A model generated the notes under the pieces. The model was not told the origin of the DNA. It made no database searches and saw only the letters and a list, made by a program, of their open reading frames with translations. Made by a program: the position numbers and the translations under genes. This document shows, piece by piece, positions 27,164 through 35,540 of a stretch of 46,253 nt of DNA. The stretch is from CAZJBS01 sp964544475 (GTDB lineage Bacteria; CLD3; SB21): positions 1-46,253 of the forward strand of contig CAZJBS010000024.1 of the NCBI GenBank assembly GCA_964544475.1, written 5' to 3'. The first letter of the stretch is position 1. The number at the start of each line of letters is the position of its first letter.

Positions 27164-27573
27164 CCACGCACGATCTGCCAACGGTGAATGCCATTTTGAA
27201 TGCGTTGAGCACGTGTTGTCTTCTGCTGGGGTATGTGCGTATCCGAAACGGAGATCGCCGAGCCCATCGGATCATCATGCTAACGGCTCTGGCGTGTTCG
27301 GGGGCGTTCCTGGTTTCGTATTTGATTTATCACGCCGACGTTGGCTCCGTCCCGTACGTCCGGATGGATTGGACCAGACCGGTGTACTTTGCCATTCTCA
27401 TACCGCATGTGATTCTGGCCACCGTCATGACGCCTTTTATTTTCCTGGCGGTTCGTCATGCCATCCGCGGCCGGTTCGAGCAGCACCGTCGTTTGGTACG
27501 ATGGGTCTATCCCGTATGGCTTTTTGTTTCGGTCAGCGGCGTGATGGTGTATTGGATGCTGTATCGGCTGTAG
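27160..27573 (+). CDS. DUF420 membrane protein, oxidase assembly type (CtaM-like)
   Basis: A 137-residue, four-helix DUF420 protein. The pattern PTVNAILNALS, then HRIIMLTAL, YHAD, LIPHVILA and RWVYPVWLFVSVSGVMVYWML is diagnostic. Family members (CtaM in Firmicutes) are needed to mature heme-copper oxidases. The GTG start overlaps the SCO stop, and the transcript ends at the bidirectional terminator at 27602. Confidence 0.88.
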   Translation: MTTHDLPTVNAILNALSTCCLLLGYVRIRNGDRRAHRIIMLTALACSGAFLVSYLIYHADVGSVPYVRMDWTRPVYFAILIPHVILATVMTPFIFLAVRHAIRGRFEQHRRLVRWVYPVWLFVSVSGVMVYWMLYRL

Positions 27574-27601
27574 GGCGGGAATCACCAAAGGTAACGAAAA
27601 G

Positions 27602-27634
27602 AAAAAGGCTGTGGGTGTTGCCCACAGCCTTTTT
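27602..27634. terminator. Bidirectional terminator between DUF420 and the lipoprotein gene
   Basis: A perfect 14-bp stem (AAAAAGGCTGTGGG with CCCACAGCCTTTTT) around loop TGTTG. The A and T runs at either end serve the convergent plus and minus genes. Confidence 0.92.
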
Positions 27635-27654
27635 GAATTCCAAAAGAGAAGGGA

Positions 27655-28218
27655 TTACTTCTTCTTCGGGGGCGCCAACATGGCCATCATGTCCGCATGG
27701 ATCTGGTCATCCTTGTCCATTTGGGCTTTGGCTTCCATCAAATCGCCGCCATCGAGAGCAGCTTTGGCCGCCGCGAGGGCCGCCTTGCAGTCCGCCATCA
27801 TCTTGTCGGCCTTCGCCTTGTCGTCCTTCTTCATCATGCCGATCTTCTTCATCATGGCCTTATCCGCCATCATCTTGGCATGATCGGCGTCGCCCTTGGC
27901 AAGACGAGCCGTCAGTTCTGTCTTCATGGCTTCCATCGCGGCAGGGGCAGCGGCGGTCGCGGCATCAAACTTCGTCGCGGCTTCGGTATAGGCTTTCTTG
28001 GCGCCGTCCCAATCGCTCTTCTTGACAGCCTCGGAACCTTTGGTCATGGCAGCCGTCGCGGCATCAAAATCGTCCTTGGCATACACATCGGCCTTGGCTT
28101 CCATGGCTTTCTTCTGCGCCATCGTGGCTTTGTCAATCAGATCTTTCGGGGGTCCGCCGCAACCGATCAACGTCACGACAGCCAACGTAACTGTGGAGAG
28201 AACAATTCTCTTCAACAT
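27655..28218 (-). CDS. Ala/Lys-rich helical lipoprotein
   Basis: A 187-residue lipoprotein: lipobox LIGC after a short signal, then an almost wholly helical, Ala-, Lys- and Met-rich body (repeats of the AAxxAxxKxxAxxA kind), probably a coiled coil, ending in PPKKK. It resembles DUF4398-type envelope proteins, though I cannot assign it firmly. The ATG at 28218 has AGGAG upstream; the open frame runs further to 28257 without a signal. It is monocistronic, with its own promoter (28322-28350) and a shared terminator. Confidence 0.8.
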   Translation of the reverse strand: MLKRIVLSTVTLAVVTLIGCGGPPKDLIDKATMAQKKAMEAKADVYAKDDFDAATAAMTKGSEAVKKSDWDGAKKAYTEAATKFDAATAAAPAAMEAMKTELTARLAKGDADHAKMMADKAMMKKIGMMKKDDKAKADKMMADCKAALAAAKAALDGGDLMEAKAQMDKDDQIHADMMAMLAPPKKK

Positions 28219-28321
28219 GGGATTTCTCCTTTTAACTCCCGGCAAGGGTACCAACACACAATCTACCTTTCCGGATTTTTGGTTTTTTTATGTGTGTTAT
28301 TAGGGCATCAAAATCGCGATG

Positions 28322-28350
28322 AATATATGTGAAGAGAATCACAAATGCAA
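28322..28350 (-). promoter_or_regulatory. Candidate promoter of the Ala/Lys-rich lipoprotein
   Basis: On the minus strand TTGCAT, 17 bases, TATATT: the same -35, gap and -10 as the act operon promoter. It implies a leader of about 97 bases. Confidence 0.6.
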
Positions 28351-28462
28351 GTTTTTTGACGGACGAAAGGACGCTTCAAACAGGCCGTACTGTCCGAAAG
28401 CCATTGCTATAAAAAAGTAAAATCCATAAACTGTGCCGGTCTCACAAAAAGCGTCATTTCCC

Positions 28463-29704
28463 ATGATATACAATCTCCTTATTCGGCGGGCGCGTCAGGT
28501 GGTGACGTTTGACGGTACGGCCGTCCGCGCGGTCGAGCAGGGGACAATCGCCTGTCATGATGGCGTGATCGTCTGGCTCGGCGCGGATGCCGGGATGCCA
28601 TCGGAGTTGCAGGCCGCTGCGGATACCGTCGAAATGGCGGCCGATGGACTGGTCGTATTGCCGGGCCTGATCGACTCGCACACGCACCTCGTGTTTGCGG
28701 GAACCCGGGAGGACGAATTCGAAGAGAAATTGCGGGGTATCTCGTATGCCGATATTGCCAGGAAAGGCGGCGGTATCCGCAGGACGATGACGGCCACGCG
28801 TCGGGCGTCTTTGGAATCGTTGCTGGCATCGGCCAGGCAGCGAGTGGCCGCCGCGGCCGCGTTGGGCGTCACGACCGTGGAAATCAAGAGTGGCTACGGC
28901 CTTTCGGTGGAAGACGAATTGAAAATCCTGCGGGTCATCCGCGCATTGAAGGAAGAATCACCGGTCCGCCTGATTGCGACTTTTCTGGGCGCCCACACCA
29001 TTCCGCCGGAATTCGACGGACGCCGCCAGGATTATGTCCGGCTGGTTTGCGAGGACATGATTCCCGCGGTGGCCGATGAAGGATTGGCCGAGTTCTGCGA
29101 CGTATTTTGCGAGACGGATGTGTTCACGCCCGGCGAAACGCGCGCGATTTTCAGATCGGCGCTGGACCATGGTCTCAAGTTGAAGCTCCATGCCGATCAG
29201 TTGACGAACACGGCCGGGGCCGAGTTGTGTGCCGACATGGGGGCCGTGTCGGCCGACCATCTGGAGCACGTGTCCGAAGCCGGCATTCAGGCGCTGGCCG
29301 GATCCAAGACCGTGGCGGGTCTATTGCCCGGATGCAGCTTTTTTCTAAACATGGCGTATGCGCCTGCCCGGCGTCTGATCGAAGCGGGCGTACCCGTGGC
29401 GCTGGCCACGGACTTCAATCCGGGTTCGTCGATGACACAAAACCTCCAGTTGATCATGTCCATCGCCTGTACGCAAATGCGGATGTCCGTGGACGAAGCG
29501 ATTCTGGGCGTCACGCAGCACGCCGCGCGGGCGCTGGCCCGAAAAGACATCGGCAACCTGGCGCCGGGTTTTCGGGCGGACATGGCCTTCTTTGACGTGC
29601 CAAATTATACGTACATTCCGTATCACTACGGCCACAATCATGTGGTCCGTGTCATCCGGGATGGCCGCGTCGTCTTTTCTCAACCAAACCTGCAAAAGTC
29701 ATGA
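28463..29704 (+). CDS. hutI: Imidazolonepropionase
   Basis: This enzyme hydrolyses 4-imidazolone-5-propanoate to N-formimino-L-glutamate in histidine degradation. The 413 residues have the usual length. Metal site: DSHTHLVFAG (H73, H75), KLHADQLTN and the catalytic Asp in LATDFNPGSS. The ATG at 28463 is chosen; a GTG at 28433 would add ten residues with no family match. No other hut genes are in the window. The stop overlaps the next gene (ATGA), giving an unusual partner. Confidence 0.92.
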   Translation: MIYNLLIRRARQVVTFDGTAVRAVEQGTIACHDGVIVWLGADAGMPSELQAAADTVEMAADGLVVLPGLIDSHTHLVFAGTREDEFEEKLRGISYADIARKGGGIRRTMTATRRASLESLLASARQRVAAAAALGVTTVEIKSGYGLSVEDELKILRVIRALKEESPVRLIATFLGAHTIPPEFDGRRQDYVRLVCEDMIPAVADEGLAEFCDVFCETDVFTPGETRAIFRSALDHGLKLKLHADQLTNTAGAELCADMGAVSADHLEHVSEAGIQALAGSKTVAGLLPGCSFFLNMAYAPARRLIEAGVPVALATDFNPGSSMTQNLQLIMSIACTQMRMSVDEAILGVTQHAARALARKDIGNLAPGFRADMAFFDVPNYTYIPYHYGHNHVVRVIRDGRVVFSQPNLQKS

Positions 29705-31653
29705 ACACCTCCAAAAGTCTTATCGAACAAATCCGGCTGGTTTTTCCAAGGGAGACCTGTTCCGATTATTATTATGCCACCCAGAAGGAATGGATCGAAA
29801 CCAACGGCATTGGAGGATTTGCATCGTCCACTCTGATCGGAGCGAACGTCCGGCGGTATCACGGCCTGCTCGTCGTTCCGGCCGGCCGCGGAGAGTCCAT
29901 TCCCCATGTGCTGTTGTCCAAGCTGGAAGAAACGATGCATCTGGACGGTCACAACTTCGATTTGTCCACCAACCAGTACCCCTTCATTATTTTTCCGGAA
30001 GGCCATCATAACATCGAGCGATTTGAATACGATCTGTTTCCAAGATTCGTATACAATCTTGGCGGTGTTATTATCCAAAAGACCCTGCTGATGTTGCAGG
30101 GCGAAAACACGATTCTCGTTCGGTACGATGTGCGGCGGGCCGACCGGCCTTTCACGATGTCGATCCGGCCTTTGTGCGCCTTCCGTGAGGCGGCCAAATT
30201 GACCCGGGAAAATCCGAATATTGATACGAACCTGCTGTCCGTGGACGAAAAACGCTTTGTGTTCCGCCCGTACGCGGAATTACCGGAGCTGCATTTCTGG
30301 CATTCGCATGGGACAACCGAAGAAAAATTCTACTGGTACAAAAACACCGAGTACCGCAAAGAACAGGAACGGGGCCGTGAATTTTCCGAAGATCTTTTCA
30401 GTCCGGCTGTCCTTCATGTGCCGCTGAAAGAAGAGGACACGCTGGACATTGTCGTTTCCACGCAGGCCGGACGGATCGACCACATGGCGGCAAGGGGAGC
30501 AAAGGTCGTTTTTGAGGATGAAGTTGAGCGGCGGGCCAGGCACGTCGCGGACTTTCCCCTCGAACATCCCATGGCGCGCGCGATGGCGCTGACGAGTGAA
30601 TCCTTTTCCCTGACCAAGGGAGACGCGCACGATCTCATGGGGGGTTATCATTGGGATTGCGACAAGTCCCTGGACAATGCGATCGCCTTTGCCGGCCTTG
30701 TGCTGACGCCAGGCCGTTTTGACCTTGCCCGTCAATTGCTCCCGTCGCACTTCCGGGGAATCTTCAGTCAAACGGAGAGGGTCGACACGCCTTTGTGGTA
30801 TTTCCTGGCGACGTACAACCACGGTTTTTTTGCCGACGACATGGTTTGGGTGGGAGAGCATTTATGGCCGACGATGGACGCGTGGGTCCGGCTTGTCCTT
30901 TCGGGGCAACATGGCACGGCCTCGGTGTCCGAAAACGGTTTGATCCGTTGTGAGGCGTACGAGTCGGTGAAAGAATGCTATGCCGGGCGCAGCGGAATGA
31001 CCGTGGACATCAATGTCTTGTGGTACAATGCGTTATGCATTCTGCGTGATATTGCCAAGGAAGCCCGCTCAAAGGACGCCGCCCGGTACGACCCATTGAT
31101 CGAAAAGATACGCCACGCCTTTGCCGAAACATTCTGGAATGAGAGGGACCAGTGCCTGTTCGACCGCGTCAAAGACGGCGAACCGGACGCATCCATCCGG
31201 CCCTACCAGATCCTTGCCGTCAGCCTGCCGTTTGACCTTCTGGACCGGACTCAAAGAAAGGCCATCGTCGGCACGGTCACGCGCCATTTGCTTACGCCGT
31301 TTGGTCTGAGGTCCCTGTCAAAACACAGTCCGGAGTATATCGGCGTGTACGCCGGCCCGGCGGAAAACCGTAAGGCCGCCTACCACCGGGGATCGGTTTG
31401 GCCGTGGATGATGGGCCATTACATCGAAGCGTACCTGAAGGTGGAAGAATTCTCACCATTGGCACGGGACCATTGCTGGAAGCTCATCGAACACTTCCGT
31501 GAGGCCGTTCACGACGCCGGGCTGCATTCGATTTCAGAGTTGTTTGACGGGGACGAGCCCCATTTCCCAAAAGGCCGGGTGTCGGACAGCAAGAGCGTTG
31601 GCGAAATCCTGCGCGTCATTGAATTGCTTGAAAATTCGGAACGACTCATGTGA
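29701..31653 (+). CDS. Glycogen debranching enzyme (amylo-alpha-1,6-glucosidase type)
   Basis: A 650-residue protein with the bacterial GDE_N beta-domain (start to about 230; ETNGIGGFASSTLIGANVRR) and an alpha/alpha-barrel GDE_C domain of GH133 type (about 275-645; GGYHWDCDKSLDNAIAF, VDTPLWYFLA, YHRGSVWPWMMGHYIEAYLK). It would remove alpha-1,6 branches from glycogen. There is no signal peptide, so it is cytoplasmic. It overlaps hutI and the Nudix gene by four bases at each end, so the three are co-translated. Confidence 0.88.
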   Translation: MNTSKSLIEQIRLVFPRETCSDYYYATQKEWIETNGIGGFASSTLIGANVRRYHGLLVVPAGRGESIPHVLLSKLEETMHLDGHNFDLSTNQYPFIIFPEGHHNIERFEYDLFPRFVYNLGGVIIQKTLLMLQGENTILVRYDVRRADRPFTMSIRPLCAFREAAKLTRENPNIDTNLLSVDEKRFVFRPYAELPELHFWHSHGTTEEKFYWYKNTEYRKEQERGREFSEDLFSPAVLHVPLKEEDTLDIVVSTQAGRIDHMAARGAKVVFEDEVERRARHVADFPLEHPMARAMALTSESFSLTKGDAHDLMGGYHWDCDKSLDNAIAFAGLVLTPGRFDLARQLLPSHFRGIFSQTERVDTPLWYFLATYNHGFFADDMVWVGEHLWPTMDAWVRLVLSGQHGTASVSENGLIRCEAYESVKECYAGRSGMTVDINVLWYNALCILRDIAKEARSKDAARYDPLIEKIRHAFAETFWNERDQCLFDRVKDGEPDASIRPYQILAVSLPFDLLDRTQRKAIVGTVTRHLLTPFGLRSLSKHSPEYIGVYAGPAENRKAAYHRGSVWPWMMGHYIEAYLKVEEFSPLARDHCWKLIEHFREAVHDAGLHSISELFDGDEPHFPKGRVSDSKSVGEILRVIELLENSERLM

Positions 31654-32252
31654 CCGGCGCGCCACCGTTTCCGACGCATGACCGCGTGTTGGAACTTGTC
31701 CGACGGGCATTTCTCGATCATGAGCGCGTGAGACTACCCGGCGGCGATCTCACTCCGGCGGCGGTGCTGGTGCCCATCTACGAAAAAGAGGGCCGCAGTC
31801 ACATCCTGTTTGCGCAACGCACGCTGACGGTTCGTCACCACAAAGGTCAGATTTCATTTCCGGGCGGCGCCCGCGACGGCACGGACCGTTCCCTGCTGGA
31901 AACGGCGCTGCGGGAGACGGAAGAAGAAATCGGTGTTCGTCCACGCGATGTGGAAATTCTGGCTGAACTGGATGAGATGGTGACGCCAACCGGGTTTCAT
32001 GTGCATCCTTACGTTGGCAACATACCGTATCCATATCCTTTTCGAGTCAACGACGCGGAAACGGCCGCGTTGATTGAAGTGCCTTTGGATCACCTGATGG
32101 TTGAAAGCCATCATCGCCTCGGATTTCGCCGGTTTCAGGACCGCATCTACGAAATTCATTATTATACGTACGAATCTCATACGATATGGGGCGTCACCGG
32201 TCATATCCTGCACGGGCTTCTCCAGGCCTGCCGGTCGGCGGCGGCGAAGTAA
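31650..32252 (+). CDS. Nudix hydrolase, CoA pyrophosphatase type
   Basis: A 200-residue Nudix protein. The Nudix box spans residues 72-94 (GG, then E at LLET, then RETEEEIG). The preceding HKGQISFPGG and the spacing are those of the NudL/CoA pyrophosphatase subgroup, which cuts CoA to phosphopantetheine and 3',5'-ADP. The GTG start overlaps the debranching-enzyme stop. Confidence 0.85.
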   Translation: MTGAPPFPTHDRVLELVRRAFLDHERVRLPGGDLTPAAVLVPIYEKEGRSHILFAQRTLTVRHHKGQISFPGGARDGTDRSLLETALRETEEEIGVRPRDVEILAELDEMVTPTGFHVHPYVGNIPYPYPFRVNDAETAALIEVPLDHLMVESHHRLGFRRFQDRIYEIHYYTYESHTIWGVTGHILHGLLQACRSAAAK

Positions 32253-32302
32253 CTTTTTTGGGCGGCTATCGTATGAATTCCATCAATCTATTGGAGAAAC
32301 CC

Positions 32303-34693
32303 ATGCCATTTGCCGCGGTATTGTTTTCATACAGTCTGGTGGTTTTTCTGGCCTTCACGCCACGGGCCTGGTCAAGTCAGGGCCCCCACCCGGAAGAAGG
32401 CGATGACCGTCCGACATTTGTTCCAAATACGATTGCGCATGTGAAGCCCGTCCCGATCGAGCAGGCGCCGGCCATTGACGGGGTCATGGAAGCCGTTTGG
32501 CGAAATACTCCGCGCCTGGACAATTTTGCAGAAATCTGGCCGGCTGAAAATGTTTCCAGCAAGGCCAGGACGGAGGCCTATGTGACGTTTGACACGGACC
32601 ACCTGTATTTCCTGTTTGTGTGCTACGATGAGGACCTCACCAAACTCCGGGCGACGATGACGGACCGAGACAGGATATTCCGGGATGATTTTGTGGGCAT
32701 CCAGCTGGACACCTATGGCAATGAACAGGCGGCGTACGAGCTGTTTGTCAATCCTTTCGGCATCCAGGGCGATTTGATCCGACGGATTGACGGTGACGAG
32801 GATGCCAGTTTCGACGCCGTGTGGGAATCGGGCGCCCGGGTGTACGATGATCACTGGGTGGCCGAAATGAAAATACCCTTCAAGAGCCTGCGATATCCCG
32901 GTACGTCGCAACAGGACTGGCGGCTTCACGTGCTTCGCATTTATCCTCGCGAAAGCCGATATGTTCTTTCCTGGATGCCCGTCTCCCCCAACAACAACGC
33001 GTATTTCAGTCAGGCCGGCCATCTGGTTCTGTCGGATCAGATTTCCAGGAATACGAATCTCGAATTGCTGCCGTATGTCATCGGCAGCGGAATCCGGACG
33101 ACGGAAGAAAAGGACAATGGCGACGGGCGACACGTGCCCGCGTCATGGGACGGCAACGCCGGATTCAACGTGAAATACGGACTGTCCTCCAACATGACGA
33201 TTGACGTCGCCTATAATCCGGATTTCAGCCAGATTGAGTCCGATGCGGGCCAGATCAGTGTCAACAACACGCTGGCGCTGTACTATCCCGAAAAGCGGCC
33301 GTTTTTTCTGGAGGGCGGCGATATCTTCCGCGTGGACAACAGCCTGAACCTTCTTTACACCCGGAGTATCAACGATCCGCTGGCCGCCGCCAAGGTGACC
33401 GGCAAAGTGGGCAAAGCCACGATTGGTTTGATCAGCGCTTACGACGAATCCACGCCCTATATTCTGCCATTTGAAGACGGCAGTTCGGAATTTCGCACCG
33501 GCCGAAACAGCACCAGCCACATTGCACGGATCAAATACGATCTTGGGTCCCGATCGTATGTGGGTGTGGCTGCCAGTGACCGGCGCCTGTCCGGCGGCGC
33601 CAGTAATACGGCCGTGGCCGCCGACGCCAATATCCGGCTGAATGAAATTTACTCGATCAGCGGGATCCTTGGAGTGAGCCGCACGAAGGAACTGTCGGAT
33701 TCGACGGTTTCCGCCGACGAAATCGATGAAGGAACATTCCGGGCAAATGGACACGCTTATACCAACGCCCTGGATGGAGAATCCTTCACCGGCACGGCTT
33801 TCCGCGCCAATTTCAGGAGGGACGCAAAGCATTGGAACGTATCGGCCGTTTATGAGGATATTTCTCCGGGGCTTCGGGCGGAAAACAGCTTCATCCGTTC
33901 CAACAATTATCGGAATGCCAACGTGTGGACCGGGTATACGTTCCGTCCGGAGAAACATCCGGCGCTCAATAGGATTGAACCCCAGGTTTTCGTATGGCGG
34001 AAATACAATTACGACGGCACGCTCAAGGACTGGGGTATGACGCCGGCCTTGTGGATCAATTTTCAAAAACAGACGAGTCTGTACATTTCAGGATTTGTCA
34101 TCAACAACGAGAACTTCCATGGCCGGCAATTCAACCGCATGCACCGCGCATGGATCACGTTGAACTCCAATGCCTTCAAAACAGTGAGCGGGGGGTTCTG
34201 GATCGAAGCGGGCAAGTCCATCAACCGGTTCGGCGACGAGACCGATCCGCTCAATCCCCTGGCTATCGTCAAGAGTCTGAATATTGAGACGTGGATTACC
34301 CTCAAACCCGTGTCGCGTCTGACGGACGACATCAGCTATCTGTCCTCCGGGTTATGGCATCACTTTGGAGGGCCGCTGATCCGGCAACAACATATCTTCC
34401 GCCATAGCGTCGCCTACCAGTTCACACGTCGTCTGTTCTTCCGGCTGATCACCGAGGCCAATTTCACCGAAAAGTATTACACCGATACGGACGGACCGGC
34501 GCCCGTGACCTCCCACGACAAGAGCGCATCCTTTCAGATCGAGCCTCTTTTCAGCTACAAGGTGAATCCCTTTACGGTGTTTTTTGTGGGCGGGTCGTTC
34601 GGCGGATCAAAGGATCCGTATCCGAATTTTGACGGCTACAATGTGACGGATCAGAATATTTTCGTCAAGTTCCAGTACTTCGTGCGAATCTGA
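32303..34693 (+). CDS. DUF5916 outer-membrane protein with CBM9-like domain
   Basis: A 796-residue exported protein. The signal peptide starts at ATG 32303 (GGAG six bases upstream, hydrophobic FAAVLFSYSLVVFLAF); ATG 32273 is a longer alternative. Residues about 40-220 form a carbohydrate-binding-family-9-like domain (IDGVMEAVWRNTP, FDTDHLYFLFVCYD, DDFVGIQLDTY). The rest is the DUF5916 region, probably a beta-barrel (LPYVIGSG, YNPDFSQIESDAGQI, YYPEKRPFFLEGGDIF, ending in alternating residues and aromatic FVRI). The family is frequent in FCB bacteria with no settled function. Confidence 0.85.
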   Translation: MPFAAVLFSYSLVVFLAFTPRAWSSQGPHPEEGDDRPTFVPNTIAHVKPVPIEQAPAIDGVMEAVWRNTPRLDNFAEIWPAENVSSKARTEAYVTFDTDHLYFLFVCYDEDLTKLRATMTDRDRIFRDDFVGIQLDTYGNEQAAYELFVNPFGIQGDLIRRIDGDEDASFDAVWESGARVYDDHWVAEMKIPFKSLRYPGTSQQDWRLHVLRIYPRESRYVLSWMPVSPNNNAYFSQAGHLVLSDQISRNTNLELLPYVIGSGIRTTEEKDNGDGRHVPASWDGNAGFNVKYGLSSNMTIDVAYNPDFSQIESDAGQISVNNTLALYYPEKRPFFLEGGDIFRVDNSLNLLYTRSINDPLAAAKVTGKVGKATIGLISAYDESTPYILPFEDGSSEFRTGRNSTSHIARIKYDLGSRSYVGVAASDRRLSGGASNTAVAADANIRLNEIYSISGILGVSRTKELSDSTVSADEIDEGTFRANGHAYTNALDGESFTGTAFRANFRRDAKHWNVSAVYEDISPGLRAENSFIRSNNYRNANVWTGYTFRPEKHPALNRIEPQVFVWRKYNYDGTLKDWGMTPALWINFQKQTSLYISGFVINNENFHGRQFNRMHRAWITLNSNAFKTVSGGFWIEAGKSINRFGDETDPLNPLAIVKSLNIETWITLKPVSRLTDDISYLSSGLWHHFGGPLIRQQHIFRHSVAYQFTRRLFFRLITEANFTEKYYTDTDGPAPVTSHDKSASFQIEPLFSYKVNPFTVFFVGGSFGGSKDPYPNFDGYNVTDQNIFVKFQYFVRI

Positions 34694-34715
34694 GATTCCC
34701 GGATACGGTGTTGAC

Positions 34716-35540
34716 TCAGGGGTTGGCGTATTCGATCGGGATATCGTTGCGAAGCTCCTTCAGAATATCTTCTGTTTTTTTCTTCCGTTTGATGGCTCTC
34801 AACCGGGACTCAATGGCATTGCGCACCTCGTCCAATCCTTTGGGCGTGCCTTTCAGCCGGTATTCCACGACGTGCCAGAGGGCATAATAACCTTCCGACG
34901 TCAGGATCGGGCCGGCGACTTCATCGGCCGCGTTGCGGGCAAAGAGGAAACGGTGGGCTCGGGGTTCGAACTTATCACGGCCGGCAAAGTCGGCCGCGCC
35001 CGTGATATCGCTGTCGGCCGCGGCCTGGGCGACGAGGTCCAGAAAATCCCTCTTGACCATACGAGATAAACGGCCAAATTGGACCGCCACTTTACGCGCC
35101 CGGGCCCTGTCCTTCGTAAAAAAATATTCGGTCTTCACCTGGTCTTCCGCACACAGGAACAGGCTCTTGTTGTCCTCATAATAACGCTGGATATCGTCGG
35201 CGGACACGGTGACCGACCGGTCCAGTTCGTCACTGAGGTATTGATGGACCAGCACGTCACGCCGGAGGGATTCCATTTGGCGCACGAAATCCGGATTCTT
35301 GTCCAGGCCCTCCGAAACGGCTTTCTGATAGACGATCTCGTCGTGAACCCAATTTTGAATATAGGCCTCACGCAACGCCGGATTGTCGCGCACGGTTGTG
35401 CCGATCGCGCTGTCGATCAGAGCCTGGGTCAGGACGGACGACCCCACACGCACCACATAGTCGTTGTCCTGTCGGGGCTGGCATGCGACGATCCAGATGG
35501 CCGCTGCCCACCACGGGATACTATTGAATGAGGCCTTCAT
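34716..35540 (-). CDS. Parvulin/SurA-like lipoprotein
   Basis: A 274-residue periplasmic protein with a lipobox (IVAC) and SurA-like N-terminal helices (ALREAYIQNWVHDEIVYQKAVSEGL, DFVRQMESLRRDVLVHQYL). The C-terminal part resembles a degenerate parvulin domain (GPILTSEGYYALWHVVEYRLKG). It probably helps outer-membrane protein folding. Its start lies inside the last 20 bases of the larger parvulin gene, so the pair is coupled. Confidence 0.75.
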   Translation of the reverse strand: MKASFNSIPWWAAAIWIVACQPRQDNDYVVRVGSSVLTQALIDSAIGTTVRDNPALREAYIQNWVHDEIVYQKAVSEGLDKNPDFVRQMESLRRDVLVHQYLSDELDRSVTVSADDIQRYYEDNKSLFLCAEDQVKTEYFFTKDRARARKVAVQFGRLSRMVKRDFLDLVAQAAADSDITGAADFAGRDKFEPRAHRFLFARNAADEVAGPILTSEGYYALWHVVEYRLKGTPKGLDEVRNAIESRLRAIKRKKKTEDILKELRNDIPIEYANP

